NCBI GenBank assembly: GCA_030748575.1
Contig: JASMLR010000001.1
Location: forward strand, 314,747 to 378,746
From: Phycisphaerales bacterium
Lineage (GTDB): Bacteria; Planctomycetota; Phycisphaerae; Phycisphaerales; SM1A02
Reading direction: 5' to 3'
Length of the DNA stretch: 64,000 bases
In this document: positions 52,801-61,484 of the stretch, in pieces
How the letters are laid out: the number at the start of each line of letters is the position of its first letter
Numbering within the stretch: position 1 is the first letter of the stretch
The notes under the pieces: generated by a model
Databases searched by the model: none
The model's input: the letters and a program-made list of their open reading frames with translations, nothing else
Told to the model about the DNA's origin: nothing
Program-made: the position numbers and the translations under genes

Positions 52801-53358
52801 ATGGACATTGAGCATGCGCGCAAACTCATGCACGAGTGGGTGCAATCGGAGCCGCTTCGGCAGCACATGGAGTGTGTGTCTGCATGTATGCGGCACTGTG
52901 CTGGCACGGTTGATCCCGATGAGGCCGAACGCTGGGCCGTGTGCGGGTTGCTCCATGACTTCGATTATGAGCGTCATCCGAGCTCGGAGGAGCATCCGTT
53001 TGCAGGGGTGGCGTATCTGCGTGAGCATACGGACGTGGACGAAGAAGTCATCGCCGCGATTCTCGGTCACGCCACCTACAGCGGTGTCCCTCGAGAGACG
53101 GCGATGGCGCGACACCTGTTTGCGATGGACGAACTTGCCGGATTCATCGTTGCCTGCTGCAAGGTCAGGCCGGGCGGCATCGAGGGGCTGACGCCCAAGT
53201 CTGTACGAAAGAAGCTCAAGACCTCCAACTTTGCAGCGGCGGTCAATCGCGAGGACATCGCGGTGGGCGGTGCCGAGATCGGACTTGAGCCTGCCGAACA
53301 CATTCAATGGTGCATCGACGGTCTGCAAGCCCGGTCAGATCATCTGATGTTGACGTAG
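52801..53358 (+). CDS. HD-domain protein (HDIG-type hydrolase)
   Basis: 185 residues. The HD pair is in CGLLHDFDYERHP, with earlier His in RQHMECVSACMRH and later DEEVIAAILGHATYS, as in HDIG hydrolases. The substrate cannot be told; the family hydrolyses phosphate esters including nucleotides. The end overlaps the CBS-domain gene on the other strand by 19 bases. ATG at 52801. Confidence 0.85.
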   Translation: MDIEHARKLMHEWVQSEPLRQHMECVSACMRHCAGTVDPDEAERWAVCGLLHDFDYERHPSSEEHPFAGVAYLREHTDVDEEVIAAILGHATYSGVPRETAMARHLFAMDELAGFIVACCKVRPGGIEGLTPKSVRKKLKTSNFAAAVNREDIAVGGAEIGLEPAEHIQWCIDGLQARSDHLMLT

Positions 53359-53774
53359 GCCTCAAGGGCGTGGATCGTTTCGTCCTGCTCGTCGGCCTGC
53401 GCCCGGTTCAGGTCACCGATCGACATCATGGCGATGGGCGTTCCATCCTCGACGATGGGGATGTGCCGAATGTGCGCATCCCGCATGAGCGTTCGGAGCA
53501 GTGCGAGTGGCGCATCGGGCGATGCAATGGTGACAGGGCTGGACATGACGTCGGCAACAGTTGTTGTGGCAGGGTCCCGGCCCTCCGCGACGACCCGCTT
53601 GAGCACATCGCGTTCCGTGACGATTCCGGCCAGTTGATCACCTTCAAGCACTGGCAGTGAACCGATGTGGTGGGCATTCATCTGCTTTGCCGCATCGAGC
53701 ACGGTGTCGCCGATTCGGCATGAGATGAGCGGTCTGGGATCGCTTCGATCCAGATAACAGGTAACAGTCGGCAT
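53340..53774 (-). CDS. Twin CBS-domain protein
   Basis: 144 residues with two CBS modules: IGDTVLDAAKQMNAHHIGSLPVLEGDQLAGIVTERDVL and VADVMSSPVTIASPDAPLALLRTLMRDAHIRHIPIVEDGTPIAMMSIGDL. Such stand-alone pairs bind adenine nucleotides and sense energy state. GGGAGGTG precedes the ATG at 53774. Partner protein not obvious in the window. Confidence 0.9.
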   Translation of the reverse strand: MPTVTCYLDRSDPRPLISCRIGDTVLDAAKQMNAHHIGSLPVLEGDQLAGIVTERDVLKRVVAEGRDPATTTVADVMSSPVTIASPDAPLALLRTLMRDAHIRHIPIVEDGTPIAMMSIGDLNRAQADEQDETIHALEAYVNIR

Positions 53775-53867
53775 GTGGCACCTCCCGGGGGAGTGAGGCT
53801 CCCACCATGATCATGCCGCGCCGATGAAGAACATGCAAGTGTGAAGTCGTTCACAGACGGCGGCGTA

Positions 53868-54563
53868 TCAGTCGGTGCCCCCCACCGTGGCCTGAACGAT
53901 GGGGAAGCAGCACTGCTCGGCGCCCCGGCTCAAGGTCTGATATCCGGCCATGTCGAACCGAAGGCCGTGCTTTGCCGGATCGATGCGGTCAAACCAGAGG
54001 TGGTCAAGCCTGCACATCACCGTCGTCAGCGCCGGAACGTCATGGCTCTTGAAGAAGTCAAAGTAGAAGCACCTGGTGACGTGAAACTCCAGACGCTGAT
54101 TCGCTTGCGTGAAGTTGGACTCAAACGTGCCGCCATACTGGCGAATCATCGCGGCGAACATCGCCCGGGCCCGCTCGAGCCGGCCACCACGGCACGCCCG
54201 AAGCGCGAGCCAGACGCCGAGCCGCAGGGAGCGGGTGTTGAACCCCCGCATCGCGGCATCGCCCAGGAAGTCGATCGCAGATTCATCGGAATCAAACTGA
54301 GGGCGGAGCGTCTGAAACGCCGCGAGGATCCAGGCGCTCCATTCCAGATGCCCGCGGGCGGGAGGGTCAAGGGCCCGCATGCGGTCGGAGGTCATGATCT
54401 CGCCGGCTTTCCAGGCGATGGACTGCAGGACGGCACGCTGCTCGTCGCGATCCAGTTCCAGTGGGGGGCCCTCAAGAGATGCCGTCAGGCCCCGCCGCAC
54501 GCCGCTGGTGCAGATGTGGCCGAACAGGAGATGCCGCAGCAGCCCTCTGAGTTCCTCCTTCAC
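53868..54563 (-). CDS. L-2-amino-thiazoline-4-carboxylic acid hydrolase-like protein
   Basis: 231 residues, GTG start with GAGGAGG before it. The C-terminal half has the ATC-hydrolase family pattern: EFHVTRCFYFDFFKSHDVPAL, CRLDHLWFD, and GLRFDMAGYQTLSRGAEQC-C-FP. In pseudomonads the enzyme opens the thiazoline ring on the way to Cys; many members have unknown substrates. The N-terminal half is helical. No neighbours support a pathway. Confidence 0.7.
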   Translation of the reverse strand: MKEELRGLLRHLLFGHICTSGVRRGLTASLEGPPLELDRDEQRAVLQSIAWKAGEIMTSDRMRALDPPARGHLEWSAWILAAFQTLRPQFDSDESAIDFLGDAAMRGFNTRSLRLGVWLALRACRGGRLERARAMFAAMIRQYGGTFESNFTQANQRLEFHVTRCFYFDFFKSHDVPALTTVMCRLDHLWFDRIDPAKHGLRFDMAGYQTLSRGAEQCCFPIVQATVGGTD

Positions 54564-54604
54564 GGATCCCTCCTCATGCCGAGAGACTATCAGGGGGTGG
54601 TGGC

Positions 54605-56548
54605 GTGGGTATGGCGACTAGGATGGATCGCATGTGGATGGTCCCGCTGCTGGCGAGTCTGGCCGTTGACGCGGTCCTTGTGGATGAACTCGAGCCCCTG
54701 TTTCCGGACCGGGCACCCGAAGCAAGTGTCGCGTCGATCGAAGCTCCACGCGGGGCCATCGTGGGCGTGCACGTATTCATCACCGGATGCGCGGCGGGTG
54801 CGCCGCTCAGGGCGTCCATTCGCGGTGAAGCCTCGCTGCCGTCGCCGACGTGGTACCGGCTCGTCGACGTACCTGTCGAGGAGAACACCGGTCCGGAGAG
54901 TAGAACGGAGCGGTGGGATAAGGCTGAGAATCCACACGTCATTCGGGACGCGCCGTTCCGGGTGTATGAGGTTCTGTCGCCCATCGACGGTACCGTCGCG
55001 GCGCCACGCGATCCGGAAGCACTGCGGGTTGAGTGGGCGCTTCCCATGGACACGGTCCCCGGTGTTCGGGCCATGGAGATTGTGCTGGAGCATGGCGACG
55101 ACGTGTCTGTCCACCCGATTGCGGTGACGGTCCGTCCCGCGGTTGTTCCGCCGCCGGGCCGGGACACGCTGGGGTACACCAACTGGTTCAGCCCGTCGAA
55201 CATCGCGTCCTATCACGGCGTCGAACTCTGGAGTGAACCGTTCTGGACGATTCTGGAACGCTATGCGGCATGTATGCATCGAGGTCGGCAGAACATGTTC
55301 TGGGTGCGGTGGCCAGACTTCTTTGACGTCAGGGATGGCCGGCCGGTGCTCGACGAGGCGCGGCTGGCCCGGTATGTCAACGCGTTTTCAGAAGCCGGCC
55401 TGCACTGGATTGAGGGCGCGCCCCCGGCAGGCCGCCCTGGCGGAGACTGGTCCAGCCCGGTGCTGGAACTCAAGATCGGTGGGGCCCTCCTGACCAGCGC
55501 CGCCGGGCGGGCTGCCTTTGAAGATCAGGCGTCGCAACTTTGGGCAGCCATCGAGCGGCGGGGTTGGTCTGACCGGTGGGTGCAGCACATTGCAGACGAG
55601 CCTACGGACGTCAACGCGGAGGACTACGCCCTCGCAGCCACGATGTTCCGCCAGCACTTGCCCGGTGTTCCCATCTTCGAGGCGACGATGAGCCGTGAAC
55701 TCGTGGACGCGGTGGACTGGTGGTGCCCGCAGGTGCAGGCGTGGCAGGGCAATCAGTCGTTCTTTGACCAGCGCCAGCGGGCGGGCGATCGCGTCTGGGT
55801 GTACACGTGCCTTCGGCCGGGAGGGCCCTGGCTGAACCGTCTGCTCGACCAGGAGCGGCTCCGCAGCGTGTACTTCGGGTGGGGGGCCGCGCGGCATGGC
55901 TGGGACGGCTACCTGCACTGGGGGCTCAATCACTGGAAAGCGGATCCTTTCACGCAAAGTGTTGTCGACCACCCCGCGATGCCGGGCACGGACAATCGGC
56001 TGCCTGCGGGCGATACGCATGTACTGTTTCCAGGCGAGGGCGGTCCGTACTCGGGCGTGCGGTTTGAAGCGCATCGGATTGGCGCCGAAGACCATGAACT
56101 GCTTGGACAACTCAGCAGCGATGTCAGGGCCGGGCTCATCGAGCGGGTCTACCGGGCCGCGGATGACTTTGAGACCCGCGTGGAGGCATACCGCGCCACG
56201 CGTGGCGCGCTTCTGGATGCTGTGGAGGCGGCACCGCCCAGCGTGCGGATCGAACTGCTGGGCTTCCCGGAGTGCCCTCTGGCGCCGACGCTGACGCGTC
56301 TGGTCCGCGAGGCATCCACCACGGTTGCTCCGGCCGCGGTCATCATCACGACCGACCTGACGAGCCTTTCCCTGCGTGATCCACGGCTTCGCTGGCCCGC
56401 TCCAACCGTGCTGGTCGATGGCGTTGATCTGTTTGGCTTGCCGCCACGGCCTGAGCCGGCGATCTCGTGCCGGGTGTATCCGGGTGGCCTGCCCGGGGCC
56501 GCCGAGGTCACGGCCGCGCTGGCCGAAGTGATGTCCGGGCAGCAGTAG
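54605..56548 (+). CDS. Secreted GH123/DUF4091-like glycosidase with C-terminal thioredoxin-like tail
   Basis: 647 residues if GTG at 54605 is used; ATG at 54632 with AGGA 8 bases before also fits and leaves a clean signal (MVPLLASLAVDAVLV). GH123-like features: FSPSNIASYHGVELWSEPFW, QHIADEPTDVNAEDYALA (Asp-Glu catalytic pair region) and GYLHWGLNHWK (DUF4091). From about residue 550 a thioredoxin-like module begins (RIELLGFPECPLAPTLTRL, then APTVLVDGVDLFG). That fusion is not usual in the family, and the module's first Cys is lost (FPEC in place of CxxC). Confidence 0.75.
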   Translation: MGMATRMDRMWMVPLLASLAVDAVLVDELEPLFPDRAPEASVASIEAPRGAIVGVHVFITGCAAGAPLRASIRGEASLPSPTWYRLVDVPVEENTGPESRTERWDKAENPHVIRDAPFRVYEVLSPIDGTVAAPRDPEALRVEWALPMDTVPGVRAMEIVLEHGDDVSVHPIAVTVRPAVVPPPGRDTLGYTNWFSPSNIASYHGVELWSEPFWTILERYAACMHRGRQNMFWVRWPDFFDVRDGRPVLDEARLARYVNAFSEAGLHWIEGAPPAGRPGGDWSSPVLELKIGGALLTSAAGRAAFEDQASQLWAAIERRGWSDRWVQHIADEPTDVNAEDYALAATMFRQHLPGVPIFEATMSRELVDAVDWWCPQVQAWQGNQSFFDQRQRAGDRVWVYTCLRPGGPWLNRLLDQERLRSVYFGWGAARHGWDGYLHWGLNHWKADPFTQSVVDHPAMPGTDNRLPAGDTHVLFPGEGGPYSGVRFEAHRIGAEDHELLGQLSSDVRAGLIERVYRAADDFETRVEAYRATRGALLDAVEAAPPSVRIELLGFPECPLAPTLTRLVREASTTVAPAAVIITTDLTSLSLRDPRLRWPAPTVLVDGVDLFGLPPRPEPAISCRVYPGGLPGAAEVTAALAEVMSGQQ

Positions 56549-56620
56549 AGCCTCGCGACAGCGGGCGGCCCCACTGCAGCGCCCCGCCACCATCAGGCCT
56601 CCTCGATTATTCTTCCCGGC

Positions 56621-57793
56621 ATGTCCATTGCATACCAGCTATCCAGAGCGGCTGTTGCCATCGTTCCGGCACATGGTGGAGAACCCGGCGAGGCCGGGAC
56701 GCCCCTCGTTGAGCCGGAACTGACGAGCCTGTTGACGATGCTCGGCGTCGTTGTTGTCGTCGCGGTCGTTTCTCATCTGGTCGTGGCGTGGTTGCTGGGC
56801 CGACTGTCTCGCTTGTCCAGGGGCAGGTTGCGGTGGGGCGGTGTACTCGCCGGGGCGATGCAATTGCCGGCAGGTCTGGCCATCTGGCTCCTCGCATCGA
56901 CGTGGGCGCTGGAGCACGCCGCCGCGTTGTGGGCGTTCTTGTCTGACGGCGACAACAGTGTCGCCGAAGACGTCGAGCACCTGATTCTGGTGGCGCTTCC
57001 CGCGGCGAGGATCGTCATTGCCGTCTTCTGCGGCACGCTGTTTGTGGCGAGGTCCGTCAGGCGTACGCAGACCATGATCGAGCGGCAGGTTGCTGAAACC
57101 GGATCCGACATGGACATGACCGCGTTGCAGGCGCTCTTCGGCATCGGTGTCATCTTCGTCTGGATTCTCGGCGTCATCGTGGGGATGCAGGCACTCGGCA
57201 TGAACATGAGTGCCATTCTCACCATCGGAGGCATTGGCTCAGCCGCCTTCGCCTTCGCATCGAAGGACGTGATCGCCAACTTCTTCGGCGGCATCATGGT
57301 GCTGTTCAACCGGCCGTTTCGCGTCGGCGACTGGGTCGTCGTCAAGGGCGTCGAAGGCGGGATCGAGCGGATCGGGCTGTATGCGACGCATATTCGCACC
57401 GGCGATAAGCGGCTTGTTTACATTCCGAATTCCACGTTCGTGAGCAGTGTGATCGAGAACACCTCGGAGCGGACCAATCGCCGGCTCAGCGAAACGATTG
57501 GCGTTCGGTATGACGACTTTGATGCGGTGGAGGCCATCATTGCGGACATCCAGACGCTCTTGAGTAAGGACGCCGGAATAGATCAGGAACAGGCCGTCAG
57601 GGTGACGTTTGGTGGGTATGGCGATTCGACGATCGACATCACGCTGCTGGCATACACCTGCACGACGTCCATCGCGGAGTTTGTCAAGGTGCGTGAGCGG
57701 ATCATGCTCGAAGTGGGCCGTGTTGTTCACACCCACGGCGCGGACTTTGCGTTCCCGACCATGACTGTGGACATGCCGGCCCCGTCGCCGTAG
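56621..57793 (+). CDS. MscS-family mechanosensitive channel
   Basis: 390 residues. Four helices: the last (TM3-like) has MNMSAILTIGGIGSAAFAFASKDVIANFFGGIMV, the pore-lining pattern of MscS, followed by the beta domain (FRVGDWVVVKGVEGGIERIGLYATHIRTGD) and the C-terminal cage. It releases osmolytes on osmotic down-shock. An N-terminal region with signal-like helix (LSRAAVAIVPAHGGE) precedes a further helix pair. Separate promoter likely. Confidence 0.9.
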   Translation: MSIAYQLSRAAVAIVPAHGGEPGEAGTPLVEPELTSLLTMLGVVVVVAVVSHLVVAWLLGRLSRLSRGRLRWGGVLAGAMQLPAGLAIWLLASTWALEHAAALWAFLSDGDNSVAEDVEHLILVALPAARIVIAVFCGTLFVARSVRRTQTMIERQVAETGSDMDMTALQALFGIGVIFVWILGVIVGMQALGMNMSAILTIGGIGSAAFAFASKDVIANFFGGIMVLFNRPFRVGDWVVVKGVEGGIERIGLYATHIRTGDKRLVYIPNSTFVSSVIENTSERTNRRLSETIGVRYDDFDAVEAIIADIQTLLSKDAGIDQEQAVRVTFGGYGDSTIDITLLAYTCTTSIAEFVKVRERIMLEVGRVVHTHGADFAFPTMTVDMPAPSP

Positions 57794-57895
57794 CGTCGGG
57801 CCCGAGTGTGGTCGCCACGCCGATCGGAAAATCCGGGGTGTTGGAGCGGCTCCCCGGGGGCATACGCGTCGACATGTGCGTCAGTCGATATGCAA

Positions 57896-57917
57896 CAGGG
57901 CCCCCGTGGGGGCCCTG
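57896..57917. terminator. Palindrome CAGGGCCCCC-GT-GGGGGCCCTG
   Basis: A 10-bp GC-rich stem that ends 27 bases past the stop of the glycine-zipper gene (minus direction), followed in that direction by TTGCAT. It could stop transcription from either side. Confidence 0.7.
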
Positions 57918-57944
57918 CACGTTCAAGTCAACGGGTTGAGGTCG

Positions 57945-58166
57945 CTACTCGTTCTTGGCTTCCTGCTTGTCCTGCTCGTTGCCGATGAGCGCGCCGGTGA
58001 CGGCACCGCCGGCGCCGCCGACGACCGCGCCAACCGGGCCCGCAATAATCGCGCCGCTGGTTGCGCCAGCGCCGCCACCGATCAGAGCGTCCGTCTGGGT
58101 GTGCGTTTCACATCCGGCAAGTCCGAGGCCGGCGATCGTGATCAATGAGAGTGCAGTGATGCGCAT
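57945..58166 (-). CDS. Glycine-zipper lipoprotein
   Basis: 73 residues with lipobox GLAGC (about residue 18). The rest is a Gly-zipper: DALIGGGAGATSGAIIAG, VGAVVGGAGGAVTGALIG, ending in a short charged tail. Members are small outer-membrane lipoproteins often made under stress. AAGGAG is 10 bases before the ATG. Confidence 0.88.
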   Translation of the reverse strand: MRITALSLITIAGLGLAGCETHTQTDALIGGGAGATSGAIIAGPVGAVVGGAGGAVTGALIGNEQDKQEAKNE

Positions 58167-58214
58167 GGTGATTGGTCTCCTTGGTGGGTAGTGTGGTCAT
58201 CAAGGGCCGGCGTG

Positions 58215-59291
58215 TCAATGGTCCTGGGCTGCAGCCTCTTTAATGGACCACGGGTTGACAATATGGCAGGCACGTCCTGTACGGGCCACGTAGTCCTGGT
58301 GATACGTCTCAGCAGGGTGAAAGGTCTCGGCCGGGGCGACTTCCGTGGCAACGGGCGCGTCGTACTGGCCCGAGGCGTCGAGTTCGGCCACAGCAGCGCG
58401 GGCGATGGCGTCCTGGGCGTCGCTCGTCGTCCAGATGCCTGACCTGTATTGGGTGCCGATGTCTGGTCCCTGCCGGTTGACTTCGGTCGGATTGTGCATG
58501 CGGAAGAATGCGTCGACCAATGCGCGGTAGGAGATGGCAGACGGGTCGAAGATGACCATGACCGATTCGGCATGCCCTGTTTCGCCGCTGCAGACCGCGT
58601 GATAGTCCGTCTTGTCGTTGTCGCCCTGCATGTAGCCGCTCACCGCGTCGATGACGCCCGGTCCTTGCTGCATGTAGTGCTCGATGCCCCAGAAGCACCC
58701 GCCGGCGAAGTAGGCCGTTTCGGTGTCCAGGGGTTTGCTCGCATCCGGCATGGGCGATCCCTCTTCGATAAATCGAAGCGCTGCCGAGTTCAGGCAGTGC
58801 CGCTCGCCCGTGGGCTTCGGGCCGTCGCTGAAGACGTGGCCGAGGTGGGCATCGCACCGGGCGCATGCAATCTCGGTTCGAATCATGCCGTGGCTGTGAT
58901 CTTCAATCCGGTCGACATGCTGATTGTCGTAGGGCGTGAAGAAACTGGGCCACCCCGAGCCCGACTTGAACTTGTGCTCGCTGGAGAACAGCGGCAGTCC
59001 GCACACCACGCACGTGTAGACGCCGTCCCGTTGGTTGTCGAGCAGGGTGCCGCAGTGGGCCGGTTCCGTGCCGGCCCGTTGCGTGATTTCGATGGTCTCC
59101 GGATCCAGCCTGGCAACCAGTTCCGCCTTCCGCTCAGGCGGAAGCGGCCGGAGATCGTGTCCGCTGCGTGAGATGGTCGACGACATGGGTGGGGGCTTCT
59201 CCGACGGCGGGGGATCTGGGGGCGGTGCGTCGGCCGGAGGCTCAGCGCACCCGCAGGCGAGCAGTAGTGTGACACAGGTGAGCATTCGCAT
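58215..59291 (-). CDS. msrAB: Fused MsrB-MsrA methionine sulfoxide reductase lipoprotein
   Basis: 358 residues from the ATG at 59291 (an ATG at 59285 is an alternative). Lipobox LLAC with Cys about residue 13, then a Pro-rich linker (PPPDPPPSEKPPP). MsrB module first: CVVCGLPLF and CARCDAHLGH zinc pairs and RHCLNSAALRF (catalytic Cys). MsrA second: YFAGGCFWGIEHYM (catalytic Cys) and HNPTEVNRQGPDIGTQYRS. It repairs oxidised Met in the envelope; electrons must come from a Dsb-like or thioredoxin-like source. Divergent from queD, 74 bases between starts. Confidence 0.92.
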   Translation of the reverse strand: MRMLTCVTLLLACGCAEPPADAPPPDPPPSEKPPPMSSTISRSGHDLRPLPPERKAELVARLDPETIEITQRAGTEPAHCGTLLDNQRDGVYTCVVCGLPLFSSEHKFKSGSGWPSFFTPYDNQHVDRIEDHSHGMIRTEIACARCDAHLGHVFSDGPKPTGERHCLNSAALRFIEEGSPMPDASKPLDTETAYFAGGCFWGIEHYMQQGPGVIDAVSGYMQGDNDKTDYHAVCSGETGHAESVMVIFDPSAISYRALVDAFFRMHNPTEVNRQGPDIGTQYRSGIWTTSDAQDAIARAAVAELDASGQYDAPVATEVAPAETFHPAETYHQDYVARTGRACHIVNPWSIKEAAAQDH

Positions 59292-59364
59292 GGGTGTCCA
59301 TACTAGATCGGAAGATCCTCCCGTTCGCTCCAGATGAGGCAGGGGGAGTATCCTGCTGCCCATC

Positions 59365-59727
59365 ATGCAGGTTGCGCTGGTCAAGACGTTTCGATTTGAA
59401 GCCGCCCATTGGCTGCCTACCTTTCCGGAGGGCCACAAGTGCAGACGCATGCATGGGCACTCGTTCATCGTAGATGTCGAGGTATCCGGACCCGTCGATC
59501 CGGAGAAGGGCTATCTGGTGGACTACGGAGAGATCGCGGCCGCCTGGGCGCCGTTGATGTGCGATCTGGACCATCACCTGCTCAACGAGGTCGAGGGGCT
59601 TGAGAATCCGACCAGCGAGGTGCTTGCCGCGTGGATCTGGGGCCGGCTTCAGCCGACCCTGCCCCTGCTCAGCAGCGTCACCGTGCACGAAACGTGCACC
59701 AGCACCTGCCGCTACTGCGGCTCCTGA
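59365..59727 (+). CDS. queD: 6-carboxytetrahydropterin synthase (QueD)
   Basis: 120 residues. Zinc ligands: FEAAHWLP (His15) and MHGHSF (His30, His32); catalytic Cys26 in GHKC. The C-terminal part has CDLDHHLLNEVEG and VHETCTSTCRYCG. It makes 6-carboxytetrahydropterin for queuosine from dihydroneopterin triphosphate. The end overlaps asd on the opposite strand by 16 bases. Confidence 0.92.
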   Translation: MQVALVKTFRFEAAHWLPTFPEGHKCRRMHGHSFIVDVEVSGPVDPEKGYLVDYGEIAAAWAPLMCDLDHHLLNEVEGLENPTSEVLAAWIWGRLQPTLPLLSSVTVHETCTSTCRYCGS

Positions 59728-60632
59728 TCGGCGCACATCGCGGCCACGATTCTGGCGGCATTGAGCGCCGCGCCAATGCGAAGTTGATCGCCAGCAGTGA
59801 TGAAGGAGATCCGGCGGGCGTCCACCCGAATGTGACCGACATCGACGGTGTCGCCATGCTCGGCCGAGTGTGTGCTGGGAAAGGCATGCGCACTTCGGCG
59901 ATCGATGAGCCGGAGGTCTTCCGCTGGCCGTATGGCCCCGCGGGCGTCTTCGGCGGTGATGGCCTCCGAGAGTTCCAGCGTGACCGACGCCACGTGGGCG
60001 CGTCGCACCGGGACGCGTAGGCAGGTCGGCGTGATATCGAGTTCGGGTCGATCCAGAATCCGCCGGGTCTCGTCAACGACTTTCTGCTCCTCGCCCGAGC
60101 GTCCCGATACCGGGTCGACGGGCGACTCGTGGCAGAACACATTGAACGCCCACGGTTCGGCGTCGATGGCATCGCCTCGAAGGGCCGCTCGGGTCTGGGT
60201 CTCAAGCGTCTCAAGGGCTGCTTCGCCGCCCCCGGACGCTGCCTGACAGGTTGTCACTTCGACCCGCTCGATGCCCCACCGCATAAACGGCGCGATGGCC
60301 AGAGCCAGCATCGTGGCGGTGCAATTGGGAGATGCGACCACAGCGGGCGCGCCTCGCAGTGCCGCTGCGTTGAGCGAGGGCACCACGAGCGGGATGGCCG
60401 GGTCGGCGCGGAAGGCCGAAGACATGTCAACAAAGCGGCCGCCTGCAGCGGCGGCGACACACTGGCGGGACACCTCCTCGGGGGTCGCGAGCACGCAGAT
60501 GTCACAATCGGCAGGGGGGGAGGACGCGGGAATCGGCGTCACTCCCTGCGTCTGGAGGATGGTCACAAGTTCGCGGCCGACCAGACCGGTCGCGCCGACA
60601 ACGGCAACGCGGCAGTCGTCAGGAATCGGCAT
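59712..60632 (-). CDS. asd: Aspartate-semialdehyde dehydrogenase
   Basis: 306 residues. NADP-binding VAVVGATGLVGREL at the start; catalytic Cys104 in ASPNCTAT; His in VPVRRAHVASV. It reduces aspartyl phosphate to the semialdehyde, the branch point to lysine, threonine, methionine and diaminopimelate. The start overlaps the end of the aspartokinase gene by 14 bases, so the first two pathway steps are co-translated. Confidence 0.93.
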   Translation of the reverse strand: MPIPDDCRVAVVGATGLVGRELVTILQTQGVTPIPASSPPADCDICVLATPEEVSRQCVAAAAGGRFVDMSSAFRADPAIPLVVPSLNAAALRGAPAVVASPNCTATMLALAIAPFMRWGIERVEVTTCQAASGGGEAALETLETQTRAALRGDAIDAEPWAFNVFCHESPVDPVSGRSGEEQKVVDETRRILDRPELDITPTCLRVPVRRAHVASVTLELSEAITAEDARGAIRPAEDLRLIDRRSAHAFPSTHSAEHGDTVDVGHIRVDARRISFITAGDQLRIGAALNAARIVAAMCADQEPQ

Positions 60633-61356
60633 GGGATGTCTCAGATGCCATCATGGTGCTGTCGCTGACTATGGTCGCAGGCGACTCGGCAAGACCGGTC
60701 ACGGTCAGTTGCACCCGGCGTTGTTTGGCCAGCCGAACCGCCTTGGCCTGCACGACCTCGGCGTCGAGCTCAAGCAGATCGTCCCAGTGCATGCGGGCGT
60801 ACCTGCCGCTTGGTCCCCGGGCCGGGTCGCACTCAAAGATGCCCGGCGCCGCCTGGATCAGCCGGCAGGAGGCGCCCAGTTCCGCAGCGAGAAACACAGC
60901 GGTGACGTCGGAGCCCCCGCGTCCAAGGAGTCGCCACGCGCCGGATCGGCTGGTCGCGACAAATCCCGGCACGACCAGGGCGTGGCAGTCCTGCAGCAGG
61001 TGATGGACCGCGTCGTGGTCCAGCCCGACCGGGTCGGCATCGAGGGCCGCTCCCGCGGCCGACAGGCCGATGTCTTGAACGGTGACCCGGCGGGCGCTGC
61101 GGCCCCGGTCCTGCAGCAGCGAGGCCATGGTGTCGGCCATGGCACGCTCCCCGCGAGAGACAAACTCAGCGATCTGTTCACCTGACGTGGAGGCGTTGAG
61201 GGGAATGGACGCGAGTCGGCGGTCGGTTTCGCCCGCCGGCGCGGAGACGACGATGATCAGCGGACCTTGCACGGTCGCTATGGCATCAGCGACCCGGGCA
61301 GGGTCGCTCGCCAGGATGGACCCGCCGCACTTGACGATCTGAATGGGCTCACGCAT
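60619..61356 (-). CDS. Short aspartokinase-like amino acid kinase (no ACT domain)
   Basis: 245 residues, start at ATG 61356 or 61362. Amino acid kinase motifs: IQIVKCGGSILASDP, IIVVSAPAGETDRRL, and GFVATSRSGAWRLLGRGGSD, LLELDAEVVQAKAVRLAKQ. It carries only the kinase domain; the ACT regulatory repeats of ordinary aspartokinases are absent, so feedback control would have to come from elsewhere. Its position before asd supports the first step of the aspartate family pathway. Confidence 0.82.
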   Translation of the reverse strand: MREPIQIVKCGGSILASDPARVADAIATVQGPLIIVVSAPAGETDRRLASIPLNASTSGEQIAEFVSRGERAMADTMASLLQDRGRSARRVTVQDIGLSAAGAALDADPVGLDHDAVHHLLQDCHALVVPGFVATSRSGAWRLLGRGGSDVTAVFLAAELGASCRLIQAAPGIFECDPARGPSGRYARMHWDDLLELDAEVVQAKAVRLAKQRRVQLTVTGLAESPATIVSDSTMMASETSHADS

Positions 61357-61484
61357 GTCCACGGTCGCAGCCTACCGACGCGCCGGGCGTGATGCTGGCA
61401 TCGCAAGGGCTTTCCTCGCTCGAAGTTGGACCGCTTCAGGCTTTGACGTCGACCCCGCTGCTGGTACGGTGGAGGTGGGTGCTC

